In this document: positions 17,672 to 27,613 of the stretch, in pieces
Numbering within the stretch: position 1 is the stretch's first letter
Layout: each line of letters opens with the position of its first letter
DNA from: Nostoc sp. JL33
Lineage (GTDB): Bacteria > Cyanobacteriota > Cyanobacteriia > Cyanobacteriales > Nostocaceae
Reading direction: 5' to 3'
Assembly: GCF_017114985.1 (NCBI RefSeq)
Contig: NZ_JABXKP010000100.1
Coordinates: 24,761 to 88,760, forward strand
DNA length: 64,000 bases
Position numbers and translations under genes: made by a program
Notes under the pieces: generated by a model
Told to the model about the DNA's origin: nothing
Databases searched by the model: none
The model's input: the letters and a program-made list of their open reading frames with translations, nothing else

Positions 17672-19198
17672 GTGAATCAAAGCCCATTTACATCTCCAAG
17701 TAGTACGGGCTTGCTTGCCAATCGTTATCAACTCCAGCAATTAATTGGTAGCGGTGGCATGGGTGAAGTTTTTTTAGCAAATGATATTTTGTTAGGAGGT
17801 ATACCAGTTGCTATCAAGTTTTTGACTCAGACTGTTGTCGATGCCAAGATGGAACAAGACTTTGCTTGTGAAGCTTTAATGAGTGCAGCTTTGAGTCAAA
17901 GGAGCGTACATATAGTGCGGGCGTATGATTATGGTGTGAATGAAAAAGGAAAACCATACTACGTTATGGAATATCTAAGCGGCAAGAGTTTAAAAGATTT
18001 AATTCCGTTGCCCTTGCCGATGTTTTTGACTCTCTCCCGCCAAATTTGTTTGGGCTTACAGTGCGCTCATCAAGGTATTAACATTGATGGCAAAATTTGT
18101 CCGTTAGTTCATAGAGATATCAAGCCTGCCAATATATTAGTTATTCCCGATCCGATATTGGGTCAGTTAGTTAAAATTCTTGATTTTGGTATTGCTAGAT
18201 TTTTGAATTATACATCAACAGGTACTACAAGTAGGGGATTTAATGGCACTTTACCTTACTGTTCTCCAGAACAGCTAGATGGGGAAAAATTAGATAGTCG
18301 CTCTGATATTTATAGCCTGGGTGTAATGATGTTTGAGATGCTCACAGGCAAAAAACCTTGGGAACCAGAAACTGATTACTTTGGTGCTTGGTACAAAGCA
18401 CATCAGTTTGAAGAACCAAGAGCGATCGCAGATGTTAAACCCAATCTTCAAGTACCTGAAAAGCTAAATAATTTAATCATGGCTTGTCTTGCTAAAAAAG
18501 CAAGCGATCGCCCAGAAAATATCGCTGAAATTCTGCAAGTTATAAACAGTTTAGAACAGTCCACTTATCCCAATTTTCCGACAATTTTAGCTTCTAGTCC
18601 CATCCTTAGCCGTCCCTTATATTCTGGATTGCCAATCACAGTAGAAGAAAGCTGTCGGCAACTTTTGTGGCCTGAAAATAAGCCAATTCAAGAAATTGTT
18701 TTTCCCCAGCTTCTAGACACTGTACAAGGATCTATAACAGCACTATGGTTGATGTTGCCTGAACAAAAAATCAAAAATTATGCCCTTTCTACTCGTTATA
18801 ACCAGTTTATCTTCATCACATCCCCTCACCCAATGCTGTTGTGGGTGACTGTACTCTACAATCGGCAATTAGCTCCTAAGTGGCTACCCTGCTATCTAGA
18901 TATGCAAAATCCTCAAAATCTTAGGCTGGTAAGTTTCCTGGCTGAAAATGAACGCTACCCTTTGATTTTCTTTAGCCTAGAAGCACCACATTCTTGCACC
19001 AACGTTCTCAGCAGTGGCATTGAGCCAACTCAGCGCCAAATGTTGAAAAGTTGGGTGAAACAGAGTCGGAGTCTACCACCCGCTTATAAACCTCAGTTGA
19101 GCAAACAGCTATTAAAGCAGCAGTATAAACAAATGCAATCCCGGATATTGCAGCATCTGGAATCAGAGCCACAGGTTGTATTATCAGGCTCTATTTAA
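17672..19198 (+). CDS. Ser/Thr protein kinase, paralogue of the preceding gene
   Basis: About 508 residues. The frame opens at GTG 17663, but AAAGGTGAT sits just before GTG 17672, which favours the latter. Kinase motifs: GSGGMGEVFLAND, VAIKFL, HRDIKPANIL, DFGIARF, GTLPYCSPEQL. The C-terminal domain repeats the neighbour's motifs (LWLMLPEQKI, HPMLLWVTVLYN, PKWLPCYLDM). About 100 bp separates the kinase genes, so they may be co-transcribed. Confidence 0.9.
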   Translation: MNQSPFTSPSSTGLLANRYQLQQLIGSGGMGEVFLANDILLGGIPVAIKFLTQTVVDAKMEQDFACEALMSAALSQRSVHIVRAYDYGVNEKGKPYYVMEYLSGKSLKDLIPLPLPMFLTLSRQICLGLQCAHQGINIDGKICPLVHRDIKPANILVIPDPILGQLVKILDFGIARFLNYTSTGTTSRGFNGTLPYCSPEQLDGEKLDSRSDIYSLGVMMFEMLTGKKPWEPETDYFGAWYKAHQFEEPRAIADVKPNLQVPEKLNNLIMACLAKKASDRPENIAEILQVINSLEQSTYPNFPTILASSPILSRPLYSGLPITVEESCRQLLWPENKPIQEIVFPQLLDTVQGSITALWLMLPEQKIKNYALSTRYNQFIFITSPHPMLLWVTVLYNRQLAPKWLPCYLDMQNPQNLRLVSFLAENERYPLIFFSLEAPHSCTNVLSSGIEPTQRQMLKSWVKQSRSLPPAYKPQLSKQLLKQQYKQMQSRILQHLESEPQVVLSGSI

Positions 19199-19295
19199 CG
19201 AAAAATTCGCACCTTGGAGAGACGGGACAAATTCCCAACTCAAAAGACTTGACAAGTAGAAAAAAAATAGTGATAATAGCAAAGTTGCCAAACAA

Positions 19296-19369
19296 GGGAC
19301 TGTAGTTCAATTGGTTAGAGCACCGCCCTGTCACGGCGGAAGTTGCGGGTTCGAGCCCCGTCAGTCCCG
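19296..19369 (+). tRNA. trnD: tRNA-Asp (GUC)
   Basis: A 74-nt cloverleaf. The acceptor stem GGGACTG pairs with CAGTCCC, the anticodon stem CCGCC with GGCGG around loop CTGTCAC (anticodon GTC), and the T-arm is GCGGGTTCGAGCCCCGT. The discriminator base is G and CCA is not encoded. It lies 138 bp upstream of gltX on the same strand. Confidence 0.97.
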
Positions 19370-19507
19370 TTCTAAATTTATGAGTAGTGAATCACCGAAC
19401 TAAAGTTCGGTGAATTTAGATTTTGAATTCCCCAAAGGGATTGACTCAGAATTCAGGGTTTGAATATAAGCTACATTTATCATGCTTTGCAAAAGAGAGA
19501 ATCAACT

Positions 19508-20953
19508 GTGACTGTTAGAGTCCGTATTGCGCCAAGTCCAACCGGAAATTTACATATTGGTACAGCTAGAACGGCTGTATTTAACTGGTTATTTGCCCGC
19601 CACCACGGTGGGAAATTTATATTGCGAATAGAAGACACAGATTTAGAGCGATCGCGTCCCGAATACACGGAGAATATTCTTGAAGGATTGCGCTGGCTAG
19701 GACTGAACTGGGATGAAGGGCCATTTTTCCAATCCCAACGCCTGGATCTTTATAAAGAAGCAGTGCAAAAACTGCTAGATCAAGGATTAGCCTATCGCTG
19801 CTACACTACTTCTGAAGAACTAGAGGCTCTAAGAGAAGCCCAAAAAGCTAGAAACGAAGCTCCTCGCTATGACAACCGTCACCGCAATCTCACGCCAGAA
19901 CAACGCGCCGCATTTGAAGCAGAAGGTCGCTCCTCTGTGATTCGCTTCAAAATCGAAGATGGGCGGGAAATTGTCTGGAATGACCTAGTAAGGGGAAAGA
20001 TGTCTTGGCGGGGTAGCGATTTAGGTGGTGATATGGTCATCGCCCGCGCCTCAGAAGAGGGTAGCGGCCAACCTTTATACAACTTTGTCGTTGTAGTGGA
20101 TGATATCGATATGCAAATCACCCATGTCATCCGGGGAGAAGACCACATCGCCAATACTGCCAAGCAAATTCTGCTGTATGAAGCAATGGGTGCAAAAATT
20201 CCAGAGTTCTCCCACACGCCGCTAATTTTGAACATCGAAGGGCGCAAGCTTTCTAAGCGGGATGGTGTCACTTCCATTTCTGAATTTCAGCAAATGGGCT
20301 TTACTGCTGAAGGCTTAGTGAATTACATGACATTGCTGGGTTGGTCGCCACCAGACTCGACGCAAGAAATATTTACCTTAGAAGAAGCAGCGAAAGAATT
20401 TGGTTTTGAGCGTGTAAATAAAGCAGGTGCAAAGTTTGACTGGGATAAGCTGGACTGGTTGAACAGTCAGTATGTCCACAAGACGCCAGTAGATAAACTC
20501 ACAGATTTACTCATACCCTATTGGCAAGCGGCTGGGTATAAATTTGATGGTGGAAGAGATCGCGCCTGGTTAGAGCAGCTAGTAACTTTAATTAGCCAGA
20601 GTTTGACTCGCCTGGTAGATGCAGTACCTCAAAGCCAACTGTTTTTTAGCGACACAGTTGAATTTAGCGAAGAAGCTAGTACACAACTGAAACAAGAAGG
20701 TTCTGCTGCTGTCCTTGAGGGGATTGTCACAGCTTTAGAAAATCAGCCGCAACTGTCGGAAGCCAGCGCCCAGGACATTATCAAACAAGTGGTGAAAGAG
20801 CAAAAAGTCAAAAAAGGCTTAGTCATGCGATCGCTCAGAGCAGCCTTAACTGGAGATGTTCATGGCCCCGATCTGATCCAATCTTGGTTACTACTAAATC
20901 AAATTGGTTTAGATAAGTCGCGCTTGAGTCGGGCATTAACGGAAGCTAATTAG
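19508..20953 (+). CDS. gltX: Glutamyl-tRNA synthetase
   Basis: 481 residues from GTG 19508, the usual cyanobacterial start (V/M-TVRVRIAPSPTGNLHIG). The in-frame ATG at 19460 would add a 16-residue tail unlike the family. An AAGAGAGA lies just upstream. Class I signatures: PSPTGNLHIGTA (HIGH) and KLSKRDG (KMSKS equivalent). It charges tRNA-Glu for translation and for C5 tetrapyrrole synthesis, which feeds chlD and hemH products elsewhere in this window. Confidence 0.97.
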   Translation: MTVRVRIAPSPTGNLHIGTARTAVFNWLFARHHGGKFILRIEDTDLERSRPEYTENILEGLRWLGLNWDEGPFFQSQRLDLYKEAVQKLLDQGLAYRCYTTSEELEALREAQKARNEAPRYDNRHRNLTPEQRAAFEAEGRSSVIRFKIEDGREIVWNDLVRGKMSWRGSDLGGDMVIARASEEGSGQPLYNFVVVVDDIDMQITHVIRGEDHIANTAKQILLYEAMGAKIPEFSHTPLILNIEGRKLSKRDGVTSISEFQQMGFTAEGLVNYMTLLGWSPPDSTQEIFTLEEAAKEFGFERVNKAGAKFDWDKLDWLNSQYVHKTPVDKLTDLLIPYWQAAGYKFDGGRDRAWLEQLVTLISQSLTRLVDAVPQSQLFFSDTVEFSEEASTQLKQEGSAAVLEGIVTALENQPQLSEASAQDIIKQVVKEQKVKKGLVMRSLRAALTGDVHGPDLIQSWLLLNQIGLDKSRLSRALTEAN

Positions 20954-21175
20954 TGGTAACTTCCGAATTTTAGAAATATTTTAGATTTTAGGGGCGCACA
21001 TTTGTGTGCCCTTATCCATAAGGTAGAGCAACTATAGGAACAAGAAATCATTGGCTAATTACTAATGGATTATCCCCAATTTCAAATCTAAAATAGGTAG
21101 TCAATTCTCCTCATGTTGGGAACTTGGTGTGTAAAATTCATGTCTTCAAAAACACTTAGAAGCGAAGTAATTACA

Positions 21176-21670
21176 ATGCCGACAAAAGCGCTCAATAGAG
21201 GGATGAGATTATCGTTGATGATAGTTACGCTCTGCATCACATCAACAGTTAATGCTGTGACTGATGCTCAGGAAGCGCCAACGATATTTGGAGATGTCAC
21301 TATTGACCCACAGTTTTCGCCAGACCCCCTGACAGTTCGCGGGATGAGTGGTGGCTCAATATCTGGGAGTCAAGTAGGTGGGAGGAGCGAAACAGCCACT
21401 GGCCCTTGTACTGGATTTGTTGATGAAACACCAGACCATACATTAGAACTAACAAGTAAATTTGACTACCTGAAATTGCAAGTGCAAAGTCCTGAAGACA
21501 CCACCATGATTATTAAGGGGCCTGGTGGTACTTGGTGCAATGACGATTTTGATGGCAAAAATGCCGGTATGGTTGGTGAATGGCAGGCTGGAAGTTACCA
21601 AGTTTGGGTTGGTTCCTACGAAAAAGGCAAGTATCTTCCTTACACTCTACAAATTACAGAAGTTAAGTAG
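21176..21670 (+). CDS. Secreted hypothetical protein, PPC-like beta domain
   Basis: The frame opens at ATG 21113, but ATG 21176 gives a normal signal peptide (MPTKALNRGMRLSLMIVTLC, cleavage likely near VNA). The mature part (about 135 residues) has FDYLKLQVQSPEDTTMIIKG and the ending GSYQVWVGSYEKGKYLPYTL, like the small beta-sandwich of pre-peptidase C-terminal domains. Two Cys residues could form a disulfide. Periplasmic or outer-surface location inferred. Confidence 0.65.
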   Translation: MPTKALNRGMRLSLMIVTLCITSTVNAVTDAQEAPTIFGDVTIDPQFSPDPLTVRGMSGGSISGSQVGGRSETATGPCTGFVDETPDHTLELTSKFDYLKLQVQSPEDTTMIIKGPGGTWCNDDFDGKNAGMVGEWQAGSYQVWVGSYEKGKYLPYTLQITEVK

Positions 21671-22129
21671 GGCATGGGGCAATTCAATTTTGGATTTTAG
21701 ATTAAAGAATTGAAATTTAATCCAAAATCTAAAATCTAAAATTCTCACTCCCCCTGCTCCCTCATCCCCCACCCTGCGGGAAGCTAAAGCTACATCTCCC
21801 TCATCCCCCTCATCTCCCCCACTCCCCCAGAATGATGATTGAAAGAGGCTTGAACGACACGAGGAGCATTCTGGAGAAATTCTTCGTGTCTTTGCATCCC
21901 ATTGCGCTCCCTTTTCTCGTGCGATATTGTATTAAAATTAAGTTAACTTTGATTAAGATTCTTGTTGGCATCGCCATAATGCGCCGATCGCTCTATGGGA
22001 GTGCATATAAGAGATCAAATTAAACAAAATGGATTTATAAACATCCGTTTAACATCTGAAAGTAACAGAGTGATTAACATTCGGTTGCTAAGGCTGATGA
22101 GTTGTATAGGCATCTAGAGGCAAATTAAG
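21671..22129. other. Intergenic region upstream of ftsH
   Basis: Contains an inverted pair of A/T-rich repeats near 21690-21745 (AATTTTGGATTTTAGATTAA and its partner), then C-rich low-complexity DNA. I see no supported gene; a 63-codon frame at 21832 resembles nothing. Confidence 0.6.
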
Positions 22130-24016
22130 ATGAAATTCTCCTGGAAAGTCCTAGTACTCTGGACATTGCCGGCTTTGGTAATTGGCTTTTTCTTCTGGCA
22201 AGGAGCCTTTGCAGGCGCTCCTGTTGACGCGAGTAAGAATACAGCCAATACCCGCATGACCTATGGCCGCTTTCTAGAATACTTGGACGGCGATCGCGTC
22301 AACAGCGTGGATCTGTACGAAGGCGGTAGGACAGCAATTATAGAAGCCCGCGATCCAGACATCGAAAATCGTGTCCAAAGGTGGCGGGTGGATTTGCCCG
22401 TTAACGCTCCTGAGTTAATCAGCAAGCTCAAAGAAAAAGCCATTAGTTTTGATGCTCACCCGATGCGGAATGATGGCGCAATTTGGGGATTGTTGGGCAA
22501 TCTCGTGTTTCCAATTTTATTGATTACTGGGCTGTTCTTTTTGTTCCGGCGTTCTAGCAACCTCCCCGGCGGGCCAGGTCAAGCGATGAACTTCGGCAAA
22601 TCCCGCGCCCGCTTCCAAATGGAGGCAAAAACTGGCGTGAAATTTGACGACGTAGCCGGCATCGAAGAAGCTAAGGAAGAACTGCAAGAAGTCGTCACCT
22701 TCCTCAAACAGCCAGAAAGATTTACCGCAGTAGGCGCACGCATTCCCAAGGGAGTGCTATTAGTTGGGCCTCCTGGAACTGGTAAAACTTTACTAGCAAA
22801 AGCGATCGCTGGCGAAGCAGGCGTACCTTTCTTCAGTATTTCCGGTTCGGAATTTGTGGAAATGTTCGTTGGTGTGGGTGCATCCCGCGTCCGCGATTTG
22901 TTCAAGAAAGCTAAAGACAACGCCCCCTGTATCATCTTCATTGATGAAATCGACGCCGTTGGACGCCAACGGGGTGCTGGTATCGGTGGCGGTAACGATG
23001 AGAGAGAGCAAACCCTCAACCAATTGCTCACCGAAATGGACGGATTTGAAGGTAATACAGGCATCATTATTATTGCTGCCACCAACCGTCCCGACGTACT
23101 AGACTCAGCCTTGTTGCGTCCCGGTCGCTTTGACCGCCAAGTAACAGTCGATCCACCTGATATCAAAGGGCGTTTGGAAATATTGCAAGTCCATGCGCGG
23201 AATAAGAAACTAGACACTAGCGTATCTTTGGATGCGATCGCTCGCCGCACTCCTGGATTCACTGGTGCTGACTTAGCCAACTTACTCAACGAAGCAGCAA
23301 TTCTCACTGCTAGAAGACGCAAAGAAGCGATTACCCTCCGCGAAATTGATGATGCGGTGGATCGGGTAGTTGCGGGGATGGAAGGTACTCCTTTGGTGGA
23401 TAGCAAGAGCAAGCGCTTAATTGCCTACCACGAAATTGGACACGCCTTAGTTGGGACTTTGTTAAAAGACCATGACCCAGTGCAGAAAGTTACCTTAATC
23501 CCAAGAGGACAAGCACAGGGTTTGACTTGGTTTACTCCCAACGAAGAACAGGGATTAATTTCTCGTTCTCAGTTGAAAGCCCGGATTACTGGTGCTTTAG
23601 GCGGTCGCGCTGCCGAAGAGGTGATTTTTGGGGCTGCGGAAGTTACCACTGGTGCAGGTGGAGACTTACAACAGTTGTCGGGAATGGCACGCCAAATGGT
23701 GACGCGATTCGGGATGTCAAACTTAGGCCCACTTTCCTTAGAAAGCCAACAGGGAGAAGTATTTTTGGGTCGTGACTGGACAACCCGATCTGAGTATTCC
23801 GAATCCATTGCCTCGCGCATCGATGGACAAGTCAGGGAAATTGTTGAACAGTGCTACGACAATGCTAAGAAGCTTATCCGCGATCATCGCACTGTCACCG
23901 ATCGCTTAGTCGATTTACTGATCGAAAAAGAAACCATTGACGGCGAAGAATTCCGCCAGATTGTGGCTGAGTACGCTGAAGTCCCTGACAAGCAGGAGTA
24001 CGTACCTCAACTGTAG
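22130..24016 (+). CDS. ftsH: ATP-dependent zinc metalloprotease FtsH (FtsH2 type)
   Basis: 628 residues. N-terminal membrane helix (about 7-27), periplasmic part, second helix (about 118-140), then AAA+ domain: Walker A GPPGTGKT (about residue 214), Walker B IIFIDEIDAVG, SRH arginines in LLRPGRFDRQV. The zinc site is HEIGH (about residue 434), where many FtsH have HEAGH. The sequence is closest to the FtsH2 type that, with FtsH3, removes damaged photosystem II D1. ATG and length fit. Confidence 0.95.
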   Translation: MKFSWKVLVLWTLPALVIGFFFWQGAFAGAPVDASKNTANTRMTYGRFLEYLDGDRVNSVDLYEGGRTAIIEARDPDIENRVQRWRVDLPVNAPELISKLKEKAISFDAHPMRNDGAIWGLLGNLVFPILLITGLFFLFRRSSNLPGGPGQAMNFGKSRARFQMEAKTGVKFDDVAGIEEAKEELQEVVTFLKQPERFTAVGARIPKGVLLVGPPGTGKTLLAKAIAGEAGVPFFSISGSEFVEMFVGVGASRVRDLFKKAKDNAPCIIFIDEIDAVGRQRGAGIGGGNDEREQTLNQLLTEMDGFEGNTGIIIIAATNRPDVLDSALLRPGRFDRQVTVDPPDIKGRLEILQVHARNKKLDTSVSLDAIARRTPGFTGADLANLLNEAAILTARRRKEAITLREIDDAVDRVVAGMEGTPLVDSKSKRLIAYHEIGHALVGTLLKDHDPVQKVTLIPRGQAQGLTWFTPNEEQGLISRSQLKARITGALGGRAAEEVIFGAAEVTTGAGGDLQQLSGMARQMVTRFGMSNLGPLSLESQQGEVFLGRDWTTRSEYSESIASRIDGQVREIVEQCYDNAKKLIRDHRTVTDRLVDLLIEKETIDGEEFRQIVAEYAEVPDKQEYVPQL

Positions 24017-24069
24017 TAGGTAACTCTTTTCTGGGCTAATATCTGGAAATGAGTAAAAGAACAAAAAAT

Positions 24070-24102
24070 AAAATGGGGATGGCGCATACCATCCTCATTT
24101 TT
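24070..24102 (+). terminator. Rho-independent terminator after ftsH
   Basis: The stem ATGGGGATGG...CCATCCTCAT is followed by eight Ts, about 60 bp beyond the ftsH stop. Confidence 0.85.
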
Positions 24103-24197
24103 TTTAGGTGAAATTTTATAGTTTTAGAACTAGCCCTTTCAAGGTGAACCTTTGTACTATGAAAAAAATGATATTTTAACCCAATTTTGGTATTTTG

Positions 24198-24253
24198 GCG
24201 ATTGCGATCGCTACGCCCGCCGTTCGCCTCCGGTCTCCAAGAGTTGGCATCGC
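24198..24253. repeat. Interspersed repeat with HIP1 (GCGATCGCTACGCCCGCCG...)
   Basis: A Nostoc-type dispersed repeat lying in the 410-bp gap between ftsH and the next gene, related to the TACGC/GCATCGC elements elsewhere in the window. The rest of the gap is AT-rich without a gene. Confidence 0.7.
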
Positions 24254-24427
24254 TTAATTAAGTTCTTTGAATAAAATTTAACATTGCGTCAATTGACCTG
24301 AGTCGCAATATTGCCTTGTTGGCTTGATTGGAATGGTAGCTTAGTTTTTCCAATCAACTAAATAAAAATCCGAAACTGGCAACATGGCTACTGTATATAA
24401 ATATCTACCCCTTTTTATTTGCAGAAA

Positions 24428-24973
24428 ATGAATAGCAAAGCTAAATTATTGACTTTTAGTACCGTAATGCTTGCTCTTTCTTCTCTAACTCTCGGCACAG
24501 TTGTAGCACAGCCAAAATTAACCAACCAATCAAAATTATTCATCAATGGTATTGGATCGGTTCGAGTTGGGATGACTGTTTCTCAAGCGGCAAACGCTGC
24601 TGGTACTAAGCTAGTGGGTGATTCGCCGAATAACAGTTGCTACTACGTTAAGCCACAAAACCAACCCAAAAATCTTTCGTTCATGGTTACAGAAGGTCGC
24701 ATTTCTAGAGTAGATGTGCGGCAGAATACCCAGATTACTACCCTTAAAGGTGCAAAAATCGGCGATACTGAAGCACGCATTAAGTCTCTTTACCCAGGAC
24801 AAATTAAAGTCACACCTCATAAATACGTCCAAGGCGGACACTACTTGACATTAGTACCGAAAGACCGTGCTAACCAGAACTATCGTGTGGTATTCGAGAC
24901 TGACGGTAAGCGTGTTACTGAGTTTCGCTCAGGTAAACTACCAGAAGTTGAATTTGTCGAGGGCTGTTCTTGA
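24428..24973 (+). CDS. Secreted conserved hypothetical protein (181 aa)
   Basis: Chosen start ATG 24428 (a TTG at 24419 opens the frame). Signal peptide MNSKAKLLTFSTVMLALSSL with probable cleavage after VVA. The mature domain begins GIGSVRVGMTVSQAANAAG, a 'VRVGMTxxQA' pattern seen in small extracytoplasmic proteins of the BLIP/SmpA kind. NNSCYYVKP and VEGCS offer one possible disulfide. Function unknown. Confidence 0.7.
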   Translation: MNSKAKLLTFSTVMLALSSLTLGTVVAQPKLTNQSKLFINGIGSVRVGMTVSQAANAAGTKLVGDSPNNSCYYVKPQNQPKNLSFMVTEGRISRVDVRQNTQITTLKGAKIGDTEARIKSLYPGQIKVTPHKYVQGGHYLTLVPKDRANQNYRVVFETDGKRVTEFRSGKLPEVEFVEGCS

Positions 24974-25066
24974 TCTGAGATATCATCAAACTTACTTCCC
25001 TAGCTTCTGCAACTTGCGTAGCTTGCCGCCTTTGGCATCGCTGCACTTTACTCCCAAGATAATACA

Positions 25067-25679
25067 ATGCCGTACAGCGCCTTTAATCTTAGCAAAGTAA
25101 AAACCGACTTTAAATTAATCTTTGTTGAAAATCAAGATTTATTTCGGGATGTAGAGGCAGTTTCACCTAGTGAATATCTAAAGAAAGATTTTCTCTGAGC
25201 ATCTACCTTTAGTGACAGCAATAAATACAGAAAAAGCTCGTTCTGAACTAATTATTATGCCTGTTTTAATTGAAGTTAAACGCTTCTTTAAATACCAAAT
25301 TAGTATATTTTCTGGTTCAGAGTTTAATGTAGATGCTTCTAAAGGCTTAGAAGGACGCTGTGATTTTATTCTCAGTTGTTCACCAGAACAATATGATATT
25401 ACTAGTCCTGTCGTAACTATTGTGGAAGCTAAAAATGAGAGTATTAAATCTGGTTTAGGACAATGCATTGCGACAATGTTTGCATCTCAATTGTTTAACC
25501 AGCAACAAGGAAATATTATCAATGAAATTTATGGTGTAGTTACAACAGGAACAGATTGGAAATTTCTCAAACTTTGTGAAAATACCATCTTTATCGATAA
25601 GAACGATTACTTTATTAAAGAAATAGACAAAATCTTAGGAATTCTGACAACGACTCTGATGGCTTGTCCGCAATTTTAG
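25067..25679 (+). pseudogene. Frameshifted PD-(D/E)XK-like nuclease-fold gene
   Basis: ATG 25067 opens a frame beginning MPYSAFNLSKVKTDF that stops at 25196-25198 after KKDFL. The protein continues in another frame (EHLPLVTAINTEKARSELII...) to 25679. Removing one base near 25193-25197 joins the parts. The intact paralogue at 41035-41643 aligns over the whole length. This copy keeps RCDFILS followed by IVEAKNE, a D...ExK pattern as in PD-(D/E)XK enzymes. Sequencing error is possible. It is a recent or authentic frameshift, as the rest is well preserved. Confidence 0.75.
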
Positions 25680-25681
25680 CT

Positions 25682-25712
25682 TGGGGATGGTACACACCAT
25701 CCCCATTTTTTT
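25682..25712. terminator. Bidirectional terminator between convergent genes
   Basis: The hairpin GGGGATGG...CCATCCCC is followed by seven Ts on the plus strand. It separates the plus-strand pseudogene from pepP on the minus strand. Confidence 0.85.
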
Positions 25713-27021
25713 ATCGTTCCACTTCATCCACTGCCTTGGGAACTCCCGCAGTTAACACCTCATGTCCATCAGGTGTAACTAACACATCATCCTCAATCCG
25801 AATACCAATACCAATCCATCGAGGATTAGTCTCTGGTTGGTCTTCTGCTAGTTTGGTGTCAGGCACAATATATAGTCCCGGTTCCACTGTCAAAATTTGA
25901 CCTGGTTGCAAAATCTGCGGTTTGTCTTCACCGTGTTGGTAAACCCCAACATCATGGACATCCAAACCTAACCAATGACTGGTACGGTGCATATAATATG
26001 GCTTATATTTCTCTTCTTCAATTAACTTATCAATTTCACCTTTGAGGATGCCAAGCTCAACTAAACCTTCCGTGAGAACGCGCACTGCTGTATCATGAAT
26101 TAATTTGAAAGGATTACCTGGTTGCACTTGAGCGATCGCTTGTTTTTGCGCCTCCAATACAATCTCATACAGCGTCTTTTGTTCTGGCGTAAATTTACCA
26201 CCCACAGGAAATGTCCGCGTAATATCTGAGTTGTAATAACCGTAAGCACAACCGGCATCAATTAGCAGTAATTCTCCATCCTGCATTTGACGATTATTTT
26301 CAATGTAGTGCAGTACGCAAGCATTCACACCGGAAGCCACAATCGAAGGATAAGCCGGGCCTAAGCCACCCCGAACTCGAAAGATGCGTTCCATCTCCGC
26401 CTGTATTTCATACTCATAACGTCCGGGTGCGGCGATTTCTTGGGCGTAATTGTGCGCTTCAGTTGCGATCGCAGCTGCTTGACGCATCAACCCCAACTCA
26501 GCTTCACTTTTGATTAATCTCATGCTGTTGAGAACAGGGCCAGTATCTTCAATGGCGATCGGGCCTGTACCGCGCTTCGGATAAGTCCGCAGTAAACTTT
26601 GGTAATGTCCCAGGATTTGGTCGTTAAAATTGCGATCGCGTCCTAAGTGATAGTAAATGCGGCTGGCTTTTTCCAAATACTGCGGTAACTTTTCATCTAA
26701 CTCGCTAATCGGGTACGCTTCATCAGCACCATAAATTTCCTTGGCTGCATCTACCCCTGAAAGATAACCAGTCCATACTTCCTTTTCGCGATCCTTTGGT
26801 TGGACAAACAGCACAAACCGATGTTCTGAATGATGCGGCGCTAACACTGCTACTGCCTGTGGTTCGTTAAATCCAGTCAAGTAGAAAAAATCACTGTCTT
26901 GGCGATAAACATACTCGACATCGTTGTGCATTACTGCCATTGGCGCACTGCGAAAAATGGCTGTCCCATCACCAATTTTTGCCATTAACTGTTCGCGACG
27001 CTGCCGATATTCTGCTTGCAT
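25711..27021 (-). CDS. pepP: Xaa-Pro aminopeptidase (aminopeptidase P)
   Basis: 436 residues with the usual two domains. The N-terminal creatinase-like domain has YLTGFNEPQAVAVL. The catalytic pita-bread domain shows the dinuclear metal ligands: LLIDAGCAYGYYNSDITRTF (two Asp), TSHWLGLDVHDVG (His), TVEPGLY (Glu) and GIRIEDD (Glu). It removes N-terminal residues preceding proline in the cytoplasm. Confidence 0.95.
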   Translation of the reverse strand: MQAEYRQRREQLMAKIGDGTAIFRSAPMAVMHNDVEYVYRQDSDFFYLTGFNEPQAVAVLAPHHSEHRFVLFVQPKDREKEVWTGYLSGVDAAKEIYGADEAYPISELDEKLPQYLEKASRIYYHLGRDRNFNDQILGHYQSLLRTYPKRGTGPIAIEDTGPVLNSMRLIKSEAELGLMRQAAAIATEAHNYAQEIAAPGRYEYEIQAEMERIFRVRGGLGPAYPSIVASGVNACVLHYIENNRQMQDGELLLIDAGCAYGYYNSDITRTFPVGGKFTPEQKTLYEIVLEAQKQAIAQVQPGNPFKLIHDTAVRVLTEGLVELGILKGEIDKLIEEEKYKPYYMHRTSHWLGLDVHDVGVYQHGEDKPQILQPGQILTVEPGLYIVPDTKLAEDQPETNPRWIGIGIRIEDDVLVTPDGHEVLTAGVPKAVDEVER

Positions 27022-27613
27022 AGCTGATGTATTTATGAAAATATTGTGTTATTTTACACTTTTGACAACTAGAGGATGCACAGATGGTGCTTCTCGGTAG
27101 TTGCTAATCTAAGTTATTCTAACCAATATTTGTTTCCACTCAAGTCATAAATCATTAGAGAATAATCAATTATCTTGAAAAGCTCAGATCCCCGACTTAT
27201 TAAAGAAGTCGGGAATCTAGTCATGAATAATTTAGACTTGCTATACAAACCACTATGTAATACTGCTGTGATTACATAGTGAAAGTATTTTATGTAACCG
27301 AATAACAATTACATAAATATGTATGTTCTAATTGAACATTTTAAATGTAAAAACAATAGATAAAATAAACAATGTTTATCTATAAATCATCATATAGATA
27401 AAGCACAAAATTTATTTTGCAATTGCTTATATAGAACTTGAAAATTTTATGATAATCGTTTAAAACAAAGGATACTTATCTTAAAAGAATGACATTAATA
27501 AAGAAAAAATAGTTATAAAGAAATCTTAAAAGCCTGGTAAATGTTATTTCGTTACAGAAAGAGATTGCCTAAAAAAGTTAAAAAAATATGACAACCAATA
27601 ATAAAAATACACC
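27022..27613. other. AT-rich intergenic region
   Basis: About 590 bases, strongly AT-rich from 27240. It holds the palindrome GATCCCCGACTTATTAAAGA...TCT (27186-27218), a common Nostoc hairpin repeat. No gene seen; it probably contains the promoter of the FG-GAP gene. Confidence 0.6.
27186..27218. repeat. Palindromic repeat (GATCCCCGACTT...AAGTCGGGAATC)
   Basis: A near-perfect hairpin with a short loop, belonging to a repeat type I know from Nostoc intergenic DNA. Confidence 0.75.

Noticed and set aside
22579..23412. Long minus-strand frame opposite ftsH
   Set aside because: A Ser/Pro/Arg-rich shadow of the ftsH coding strand.
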